Source of the DNA: Alphaproteobacteria bacterium | GTDB lineage: Bacteria > Pseudomonadota > Alphaproteobacteria > UBA8366 | Length of the DNA stretch: 5,070 nt | Direction: 5' to 3' | Assembly: GCA_030743445.1 (NCBI GenBank) | Contig: JASLSL010000053.1 | Location: 1 to 5,070 of the forward strand | Shown: positions 1-4,456 of the stretch, piece after piece | Layout: every line of letters begins with the position of its first letter | Position numbering within the stretch: the first letter of the stretch is position 1 | Translations under genes and position numbers: made by a program | Notes under the pieces: generated by a model | What the model saw: the letters and a program-made list of their open reading frames with translations, nothing else | Databases searched by the model: none | Told to the model about the DNA's origin: nothing

Positions 1-53
1 TGCACGGCGACGATCTGGAGCCGGAAAAGATCGACGCCCTGCTGGGCCTCTGA
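1..53 (+). CDS. 3' end of an unidentified gene (C-terminal 16 residues)
   Basis: The frame starting at base 3 reads HGDDLEPEKIDALLGL and stops at TGA 51-53. Third codon positions are almost all G or C, as in the confident genes of this window, which supports real coding sequence. The tail is acidic and then hydrophobic and carries no motif I can assign to a family. The gene begins outside the window. It ends 9 bases before a stop codon on the opposite strand (63-65), so it is convergent with whatever that tail belongs to. Function unknown. Confidence 0.6.
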   Translation, partial: HGDDLEPEKIDALLGL

Positions 54-62
54 CCCGGCGCT

Positions 63-137
63 CTACAACAGCACCCACGCGGCGAGGCCGAGGAACGAGA
101 AGAACCCAATGGTACCATCCAGAATCCGGATTGATCG
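63..137 (-). pseudogene. possible severed C-terminal tail of a membrane protein
   Basis: On the minus strand, a frame ending at TAG (bases 65-63) encodes LDGTIGFFSFLGLAAWVLL just before the stop, a run that looks like the last transmembrane helix of an integral membrane protein. The final 14 or so codons have mostly G/C third positions, like the real genes here. Beyond about base 110 the frame stays open but becomes arginine-rich and loses both hydrophobicity and GC bias, and no start is evident. I infer that only the 3' end of a former gene survives, joined to the lower-GC segment near 105-137. The family is unknown. Chance hydrophobicity opposite a GC-rich spacer is the main alternative. 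Confidence 0.3.
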
Positions 138-140
138 TAA

Positions 141-161
141 AAATGGTCCGCAAATGGTCCG
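141..161 (+). repeat. short tandem direct repeat (10-bp unit)
   Basis: AAATGGTCCG occurs at 141-150 and again at 152-161, separated by one C. It lies at the start of the 43-aa ORF and close to the point where composition drops. It could be a recombination scar, a protein-binding site or chance; nothing here distinguishes these. Confidence 0.6.
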
Positions 162-274
162 GTAAGGATTTGTCGCACGCCTTGTCAGACACGAAACCGG
201 GCGAGGTACAGTCTTACGAACTGGTCGGCGTGACGTTCCCCAAGGGCGCGAAGAACGCGCTAATGGCTAAATAG
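143..274 (+). CDS. possible 43-aa hypothetical protein
   Basis: An ATG at 143 opens a 43-codon frame ending in TAG 272-274. The product is lysine-rich, begins MVRKWSGKDL and ends FPKGAKNALMAK. It has no signal peptide, membrane segment or cysteine, and would be a small basic soluble protein. The middle (KPGEVQSYELVGVTFPKGAK) has the alternating polar/hydrophobic look of a real folded beta segment rather than of a shadow frame. Against it, there is no clear Shine-Dalgarno before the ATG, codon use is unlike the confident genes (TTG, TCA and CTA codons occur), and the frame is open upstream without another good start. It may be a small accessory-region gene or the remnant of a longer one. I do not recognise the family. 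Confidence 0.35.
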   Translation: MVRKWSGKDLSHALSDTKPGEVQSYELVGVTFPKGAKNALMAK

Positions 275-333
275 GCCAGCAGTCCAACTTTGCCGGTATT
301 TGGAAGCCAATTTTCCGTACACTTGATCCACCA

Positions 334-362
334 CGATGTCCGCTATGGGTCAGGATCGGACG
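334..362 (+). repeat. dispersed palindromic intergenic repeat, copy A
   Basis: The core GTCCGCTATGGGTCAG (338-353) matches GTCCGCTTTGGGTCAG at 792-807 in 15 of 16 bases, in the same orientation. Over 334-362 against 788-816 the match is 24 of 29. The arms GTCCG (338-342) and CGGAC (357-361) can pair. The sequence resembles the GTCCGCTTTGGGTC-type repeats I recall as common between genes in rhizobial and rhodospirillal genomes; that resemblance is from memory. Confidence 0.6.
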
Positions 363-383
363 CCGACACACACCCGAATTTGA

Positions 384-409
384 TCCGCTCCACACCATAG
401 AGCGGACGT
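384..409. repeat. hairpin related to the same repeat, inverted copy B
   Basis: TCCGCTC (384-390) and GAGCGGA (400-406) form a perfect 7-bp stem around a 9-base loop. On the minus strand, 409-401 reads ACGTCCGCT, identical to 790-798 in copy C, so this is an inverted relative of copies A and C. There is no T-tract on either side, so it is not an obvious intrinsic terminator. Confidence 0.5.
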
Positions 410-431
410 TGTCCGTCTTAATATCTGCTGT

Positions 432-548
432 TCATCTGAGAGCAGTCGCAAAGGTATGGGGCGTGGCGAGTTCGTGCCACCTTGAGAGTGGCGACGCCAG
501 TAGCTCGAAGTTCGGCCTTGCCGCTTCCGTAATGGTGGTACGCGCCAT
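432..548 (-). CDS. doubtful 38-aa ORF behind the small exported protein gene
   Basis: An ATG at 548-546 (minus) opens a 38-codon frame ending in TGA 434-432; the product begins MARTTITEAARPNF. A GAGGTG Shine-Dalgarno-like run lies 5 bases upstream and overlaps the TGA of the preceding 68-aa gene, which is in the same frame with only 9 bases between stop and start. That arrangement would suit translational coupling. The product has no motif, membrane segment or signal, its tail points into repeat DNA, and the region contains small inverted repeats (for example 489-499). It could equally be non-coding sequence or the decayed 3' part of a longer gene. Function unknown. Confidence 0.25.
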   Translation of the reverse strand: MARTTITEAARPNFELLASPLSRWHELATPHTFATALR

Positions 549-557
549 GGTGTCACC

Positions 558-764
558 TCAAAAGTGGTCGCAGAAAAGGTGCACGCGTCTAAAGTCGTAA
601 ATTTTGACCTCTTTTTTACCCACCAACTCTCCAACGGCGTCACCGCTTAAAGAACACTTGTGCCCTGCTCCTTCATGATGCGCCGCTGGCGTTCCAGGCT
701 TGAGCACAAGCGCCCAGACGCCGGCCACAAGCGCGATCAGGATGATACGGTCTATTGCCTTCAT
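558..764 (-). CDS. small exported or membrane-anchored protein of unknown function (68 aa)
   Basis: The 68-residue product starts MKAIDRIILIALVAGVWALV: a charged N-terminus and a hydrophobic helix at about residues 6-22, which could be an uncleaved anchor or a signal peptide cut near the PAA at 26-28. A short His/Cys-bearing segment follows (AHHEGAGHKC, residues 28-37), and the C-terminus carries a second cysteine in FCDHF (Cys65). Cys37 and Cys65 could form a disulfide or, with the histidines, bind a metal; this is inference. GGAGAGG sits 7 bases before the ATG, which supports the start and real expression. The gene lies 69 bases downstream of the GMC dehydrogenase stop on the same strand, with a palindromic repeat between, so it may be read from that transcript or alone. 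Small proteins of this layout (MKAIDR helix, then a Cys-containing tail) occur in alphaproteobacteria, I believe, without a known role. Its codon use is less GC-biased than its neighbour's. Confidence 0.65.
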   Translation of the reverse strand: MKAIDRIILIALVAGVWALVLKPGTPAAHHEGAGHKCSLSGDAVGELVGKKEVKIYDFRRVHLFCDHF

Positions 765-771
765 TGATCTG

Positions 772-778
772 CCTCTCC
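772..778 (-). promoter_or_regulatory. ribosome binding site of the 68-aa gene
   Basis: On the minus strand this reads GGAGAGG, 7 bases before the ATG at 764-762. It is a strong Shine-Dalgarno match and the main reason to accept this short gene. Confidence 0.6.
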
Positions 779-787
779 ATCTAGTCT

Positions 788-817
788 CGACGTCCGCTTT
801 GGGTCAGAAGCCGACGT
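788..817. repeat. dispersed palindromic intergenic repeat, copy C (hairpin)
   Basis: ACGTC-C-GCTT (790-799) and AAGC-C-GACGT (808-817) pair over 9 of 10 positions with one C:C mismatch, around the 8-base loop TGGGTCAG. It lies 17 bases past the GMC dehydrogenase stop and before the 68-aa gene. It has no T-run, so it is more likely a repeat element, possibly acting in mRNA 3'-end stability, than a classic terminator. It matches copy A at 334-362 in direct orientation. Confidence 0.65.
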
Positions 818-833
818 ACTTGAAAGTGACCCA

Positions 834-2462
834 CTACCCGTGACCCCGTCGGTCTTGCCTGACCATGTCGCTCGCCTTTTCGGCGATCATGATGGTCGGC
901 GAATTGGTGTTGCCGGACGTGATCGACGGCATCACCGAGGCGTCGATCACGCGCAATCCCTCGATCCCGCGCACCCGTAGCCGGTCGTCGACCACCGCGA
1001 GGTCGTCCTGGCCCATGCGGCAGGTGCCGACCGGATGGAAGACCGTGGTGCCGATCTCGCCCGCGGCGCGCACCATGTCCTCGTCGCTCTGGATTTCCGG
1101 GCCCGGCAGAATTTCTTCCGGCACGAAGAGGTCCAGGGGCGTCGCGTCGCAAATCCGGCGGGTCAGCTTGATCGCATCGACCGCGACCTGCCGGTCGGAC
1201 GCATGCGCCAGGTAGTTGGGGTCGATCGCGGGCGCGGCCCTCGGGTCCGGGCTCTTGATCCGCAACGTCCCGCGCGATTCGGGCCTGAGATTGCATACCG
1301 ACGCGGTGAAGGCCGGGAACCGGTGCAGCGGCTCTCCGAACTTGTCCAGGCTCAAGGGCTGGATGTGGTACTGCAGGTTCGGGGTCTCGCGCGACGGGTC
1401 GCTCCGGGCGAACGCGCCGAGTTGGCTCGGCGCCATGGTCAGCGGCCCCTTGCGGAACAGCGCATAGTTGATCGCCATGCCGATCTTGCCGATCAGGCTG
1501 TTGGCCTGCTGGTTCAAGGTGACCGTGTTCGACACCTTGTAGATCAGGCGCAGCTGCAGGTGATCGTGCAGGTTCTCGCCGACCCCAGCGAGCTCGTGCA
1601 GGACCGGAATATCGAATGAGCGCAGCAGATCCCCGGGGCCGATGCCGGAAAGCTGCAGAAGCTGGGGCGAGGCGACGGCGCCGGCGGCCAGGATCACTTC
1701 GCCCTTGGCGTCGGCGCGCGTCGCGACGCCGTCGTGCTGGAACTTGACCCCCACGGCCTTCTTGCCCTCCAGGACCACGCGCGAGGTCTGCGCTTTGGTC
1801 AGGACCGTCAGGTTCGGCCGGTCCATCGCCGGGCGCAGGAACGCCTTGGCGGTGCTCCACCTGACACCGCCCTTTTGGTTGACCTTGAAGTAGCCGCAGC
1901 CCTCGTTGTTGCCACGGTTGAAGTCGTCGGTATTCGGAATCCCGACCTCGGCCGCCGCGTCCCTGAAGGCGTCGAGGATCTCCCACGAGAGTTTGGCGTT
2001 CTCGACCCGCCACTCGCCGCCCGTGCCGTGGAACCCGTCGGCGCCCGGCGCATAGTCCTCCGAGCACTTGAAATAGGGCAGGACGTCGTCCCAGCCCCAA
2101 CCGGTATTGCCCATCTGGCGCCAACCATCGTAGTCGCGCGCCTGACCGCGCATGTAGACCATGGCGTTGATCGACGAGCAGCCGCCGAGGGTCTTGCCGC
2201 GCGGGTAGTCGATCGCGCGGCCGTTGAGTCCGTCCTGCGCCTCGGTCTTGAAGCACCAGTCGGTCCGCGGGTTGTTGATCGTATAGAGATAGCCGACCGG
2301 AATATGGATCCAGATGTAGTTGTCCTTGCCGCCGGCCTCGAGCAGCAGGACGGACGTGTCCGCGTCGGCGGACAGCCTGTTGGCGAGCACGCATCCGGCG
2401 GAGCCGGCGCCGACGATCACATAGTCGAACGGGCCGATTTTTCTTTCGGCTTTCTGCGCCAA
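834..2462 (-). CDS. GMC-family FAD-dependent alcohol/choline dehydrogenase-like oxidoreductase
   Basis: This 542-aa cytoplasmic or peripheral flavoenzyme should oxidise an alcohol to an aldehyde with FAD. The FAD-binding fold opens with GAGSAG (residues 18-23) and the ribose-binding Glu42 (LLLEAGG). GMC signature 1 spans about 87-106 (PRGKTLGGCSSIN...) and signature 2 about 261-275 (GAVASPQLLQLSGIG). The catalytic pair is His476 (FHPVGTCRMG) and Asn520 (GNTNSPT), spaced as in choline oxidase. Length is typical. The NPRTDWCFKTE segment and overall pattern look closer to AlkJ-like alcohol dehydrogenases than to true BetA, and no betB or betI is visible, so choline is only one candidate substrate. 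The start is TTG at 2462-2460, with GAGGA 6 bases upstream and no nearer ATG in frame. It is divergent from ilvD, so the two may share regulation. Family call secure, substrate open. Confidence 0.93.
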   Translation of the reverse strand: MAQKAERKIGPFDYVIVGAGSAGCVLANRLSADADTSVLLLEAGGKDNYIWIHIPVGYLYTINNPRTDWCFKTEAQDGLNGRAIDYPRGKTLGGCSSINAMVYMRGQARDYDGWRQMGNTGWGWDDVLPYFKCSEDYAPGADGFHGTGGEWRVENAKLSWEILDAFRDAAAEVGIPNTDDFNRGNNEGCGYFKVNQKGGVRWSTAKAFLRPAMDRPNLTVLTKAQTSRVVLEGKKAVGVKFQHDGVATRADAKGEVILAAGAVASPQLLQLSGIGPGDLLRSFDIPVLHELAGVGENLHDHLQLRLIYKVSNTVTLNQQANSLIGKIGMAINYALFRKGPLTMAPSQLGAFARSDPSRETPNLQYHIQPLSLDKFGEPLHRFPAFTASVCNLRPESRGTLRIKSPDPRAAPAIDPNYLAHASDRQVAVDAIKLTRRICDATPLDLFVPEEILPGPEIQSDEDMVRAAGEIGTTVFHPVGTCRMGQDDLAVVDDRLRVRGIEGLRVIDASVMPSITSGNTNSPTIMIAEKASDMVRQDRRGHG

Positions 2463-2468
2463 TTCAGG

Positions 2469-2473
2469 TCCTC
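2469..2473 (-). promoter_or_regulatory. ribosome binding site that fixes the TTG start of the GMC gene
   Basis: The minus strand reads GAGGA 6 bases before TTG 2462-2460. The first residues (MAQKAERKIGPFDYVIVGAG) place the FAD motif at the expected distance from this start. Confidence 0.5.
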
Positions 2474-2497
2474 GTGGATGTCCCGGTCAGACCCGAC

Positions 2498-2526
2498 ATC
2501 TAGGTCGAATATGAACCGATGGTCAA
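2498..2526 (-). promoter_or_regulatory. candidate sigma70-type promoter for the GMC gene
   Basis: On the minus strand TTGACC (2526-2521, 5 of 6 to the -35 consensus) is followed after 17 bases by CTAGAT (2503-2498), a weak -10. A TAGATG reading with an 18-base spacer is slightly better. Transcription would start about 30 bases before the TTG start. The small palindrome GGTCAGACC (2485-2493) lies where the start site would be and could be an operator. I found no equally good promoter for ilvD in this 171-bp divergent gap. Confidence 0.3.
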
Positions 2527-2620
2527 GCGCCCCGACCGGCCGTTGCCGGGACCGAAATTAATCTCTGGGCATGGCCCGGACGCGCTTTTATTGTTCGGCG
2601 CAACGGGTATCGAAAGCGAC

Positions 2621-2628
2621 AGGGAGAG
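2621..2628 (+). promoter_or_regulatory. ribosome binding site that decides the ilvD start
   Basis: AGGGAGAG ends 5 bases before ATG 2634. The in-frame ATG at 2571 would add 21 residues (MARTRFYCSAQR...) that do not look like IlvD and lack a comparable site, so 2634 is preferred. Confidence 0.65.
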
Positions 2629-2633
2629 CCGCC

Positions 2634-4349
2634 ATGGCGACCGACAAATCGAAGCTGCCGAGCCGCTACGTCTCGGTCGGGCCGGAGAGCGCGCCGCACC
2701 GCTCCTACTATTACGCGATGGGCATGACCGAGGAGGAGATCGCGCAGCCCTTCGTCGGTGTCGCGACGTGCTGGAACGAAGCCGCGCCCTGCAATATCTC
2801 GCTCAACCGCCAGGCCCAGGTGGTCAAGCTCGGGGTCAAGTCCAAGCAGGGCACGCCGCGCGAGTTCACCACCATCACGGTGACCGACGGCATCGCCATG
2901 GGCCACGCCGGCATGAAGAGCTCGCTGGTCAGCCGCGACCTGATCGCCGATTCCGTCGAGCTCACCATGCGCGGGCACTGCTACGACGCGCTGGTCGGGC
3001 TCGCCGGCTGCGACAAGTCGTTGCCGGGCATGATGATGGCGATGGTGCGGCTCAACGTGCCGTCGGTGTTCATGTATGGCGGCTCGATCCTGCCGGGGCG
3101 GTTCCGGGGTCGAGACGTCACCGTGCAGGACGTGTTCGAGGCGGTCGGCGAGCACAGCGCCGGCACGATCAGCGACGACGATCTGCACGAATTGGAGTGC
3201 GTGGCCTGCCCCTCGGCTGGTGCCTGCGGCGGCCAGTTCACCGCCAACACCATGGCCTGCGTGTCCGAGGCGATCGGCCTGGCGTTGCCGGCCTCGTCGG
3301 GCGCGCCCGCACCCTATGAATCCCGCGACGCGTATGCCGAGGCTTCGGGCCAGGCGGTGATGAATTTGCTCGAGAAGAACATCCGCCCGCGCGACATCGT
3401 GACCCGCAAGGCGCTGGAGAACGCGGCGCGTATCGTCGCCGCCTCGGGCGGCTCGACCAATGGCGGACTGCATCTGCCGGCGATCGCCAACGAGGCCGGG
3501 ATCGACTTCGACCTGATGGACGTGTGCGACATCTTTCGGGACACGCCTTACATCGCCGACCTCAAGCCCGGCGGAAAGTATGTCGCCAAGGACCTTTACG
3601 AGGTCGGCGGCGTGCCGGTGCTGATGCGGGCGCTGTTGGACGGCGGTTACCTCCACGGCGATTGCATCACAGTGTCCGGCAAGACGATCGGCGAGAATCT
3701 TGAAGGGATCGAGGTGCCGGACGGACAGGACGTGGTCTATTCGACCAGCAAACCGATCACGCCGACGGGCGGCGTCGTCGGCCTCAAGGGCAATCTGGCG
3801 CCCGAGGGTGCGATCGTGAAGGTCGCGGGCATGGAAAAGCAGCAGTTCACCGGTCCGGCCCGGGTTTTCGAGTGCGAGGAGGACGCCTTCGCGGCGGTCG
3901 AGAAGCGCGAGTACGAGGAGGGCGACGTCCTGGTGATTCGCAACGAGGGGCCCAAGGGCGGCCCCGGCATGCGCGAGATGCTGTCGACGACGGCCGCACT
4001 CTATGGCCAGGGCACCGACGGCAAGGTCGCGTTGATCACCGATGGCCGTTTTTCCGGCGCCACCCGCGGGTTCTGCATCGGCCATGTCGGTCCCGAGGCG
4101 GCGGTCGGCGGCCCGATCGGCTTGTTGAAGGACGGCGACATGATCTCGATCGACGCCGTCGCGGGCACCATCGAGGTCGATCTCAGCGACGACGAACTCG
4201 AGGCCCGGCGCAAGGATTGGAAGCCCCGGGACCACGACTATCAGTCGGGCGCGTTGTGGCGTTATGCGCAGACCGTGGGCTCGACCCTCGACGGGGCGGT
4301 GACCCATCCGGGCGCCAAGGCGGAGACCCACGTCTACGCCGATATTTGA
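2634..4349 (+). CDS. ilvD: dihydroxy-acid dehydratase IlvD
   Basis: IlvD removes water from 2,3-dihydroxyisovalerate and 2,3-dihydroxy-3-methylvalerate to give the 2-oxoacid precursors of valine, leucine (and pantothenate) and isoleucine, in the cytoplasm. The 571-aa product matches the shorter IlvD class. Fe-S ligand candidates are Cys53 (APCNIS), Cys126 (GCDKS) and Cys198 (CPSAGACGGQFTANTM); this three-Cys pattern fits the [2Fe-2S] type. Asp85 (TDGIAMGH) and Asp127-Lys128 are likely Mg2+ ligands, Lys128 probably carboxylated. GGPGMREM lies at 442-449 and the likely catalytic Ser474 is in GRFSGATRG. All family motifs are present without frameshift. Related sugar-acid dehydratases (EDD, AraC/XylD types) share the fold, but the CNISLNRQA and PSAGACGGQFTANTM patterns favour true IlvD. 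No ilv leader peptide or other ilv gene is visible nearby, so it appears to be a single-gene unit. Confidence 0.95.
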   Translation: MATDKSKLPSRYVSVGPESAPHRSYYYAMGMTEEEIAQPFVGVATCWNEAAPCNISLNRQAQVVKLGVKSKQGTPREFTTITVTDGIAMGHAGMKSSLVSRDLIADSVELTMRGHCYDALVGLAGCDKSLPGMMMAMVRLNVPSVFMYGGSILPGRFRGRDVTVQDVFEAVGEHSAGTISDDDLHELECVACPSAGACGGQFTANTMACVSEAIGLALPASSGAPAPYESRDAYAEASGQAVMNLLEKNIRPRDIVTRKALENAARIVAASGGSTNGGLHLPAIANEAGIDFDLMDVCDIFRDTPYIADLKPGGKYVAKDLYEVGGVPVLMRALLDGGYLHGDCITVSGKTIGENLEGIEVPDGQDVVYSTSKPITPTGGVVGLKGNLAPEGAIVKVAGMEKQQFTGPARVFECEEDAFAAVEKREYEEGDVLVIRNEGPKGGPGMREMLSTTAALYGQGTDGKVALITDGRFSGATRGFCIGHVGPEAAVGGPIGLLKDGDMISIDAVAGTIEVDLSDDELEARRKDWKPRDHDYQSGALWRYAQTVGSTLDGAVTHPGAKAETHVYADI

Positions 4350-4363
4350 CGGTCGATGGCGGG

Positions 4364-4456
4364 TTAGGAGGCCTCTTCCAATTCGCACCACACCGGCGTG
4401 TGGTCCGAGGCCTTCTCCTTGCCCCAGCCCGAATGGCCGTGGATGCGGTCGGTCAC
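4364..4456 (-). pseudogene. relict C-terminus of an exonuclease III (XthA)-family nuclease
   Basis: On the minus strand a 30-codon frame from GTG 4456-4454 to TAA 4366-4364 ends GWGKEKASDHTPVWCELEE. This is the C-terminal signature of exonuclease III/AP endonucleases: E. coli XthA ends in EKPSDHAPVW, where the SDH histidine is catalytic. Only some 20-25 residues of the roughly 260-residue enzyme remain. Upstream the frame runs into the ipdC coding region, where it loses the resemblance. The GTG overlaps the ipdC stop (GTGA), so coupled translation of a 30-aa peptide is possible, but such a fragment cannot be a nuclease. I infer the 3' stump of an xth gene whose body was lost or displaced when ipdC came to lie here. 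It ends 14 bases from the ilvD stop (convergent). Confidence 0.6.
4387..4404. other. perfect hairpin between convergent ilvD and ipdC
   Basis: ACCACAC (4387-4393) and GTGTGGT (4398-4404) pair perfectly around CGGC. It lies 37 bases past the ilvD stop. No T-run follows on either strand, and the sequence is also explained by the codons for the HTPVW motif of the xth relict, so a terminator role is only possible. Confidence 0.3.

Larger units (their letters stand above)
275..431. other. non-coding repeat-bearing intergenic stretch
   Basis: I see no convincing gene here. The stretch is lower in G+C than the window's main genes and contains two of the three palindromic repeat copies. The frames crossing it on the minus strand run straight through the palindromes, as spurious ORFs in such repeats often do. 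Confidence 0.5.

Noticed and set aside
610..620. A6G run in the 68-aa gene as a programmed -1 frameshift site
   Set aside because: In the gene's own frame it reads GGT AAA AAA GAG, which is not the X XXY YYZ register needed for tandem slippage, and no downstream stem or plausible extended product was seen.
350..643. 97-codon minus-strand frame starting with GTG at 643
   Set aside because: It overlaps the better-supported 68-aa gene, has no ribosome site, is Arg/Ser/Thr-rich and reads through the palindromic repeats.
1035..1619. 194-codon plus-strand frame, and another at 1734-2561, inside the GMC gene
   Set aside because: Both are antisense shadows in GC-rich coding DNA, with no start context or motif.
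781..2394. 537-codon minus-strand frame overlapping the GMC gene in another frame
   Set aside because: It is Arg/Gly/Pro-rich low-complexity sequence without domain motifs, while the overlapping frame 834-2462 carries every GMC signature.
2571..2633. Upstream ATG extending IlvD by 21 residues
   Set aside because: The extension does not resemble an IlvD N-terminus, and a strong ribosome site sits directly before ATG 2634.
2523..4391. 622-codon minus-strand frame opposite ilvD
   Set aside because: It is an antisense shadow of a gene with all family motifs. Its composition (Arg, His, Gly, Asp-rich, no motif) is typical of the reverse frame of high-GC coding DNA.
4387..4404. Rho-independent terminator for ilvD or ipdC
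   Set aside because: The stem has no adjacent T-tract on either strand and is accounted for by the codons of the exonuclease III motif. It is kept only as a hairpin.
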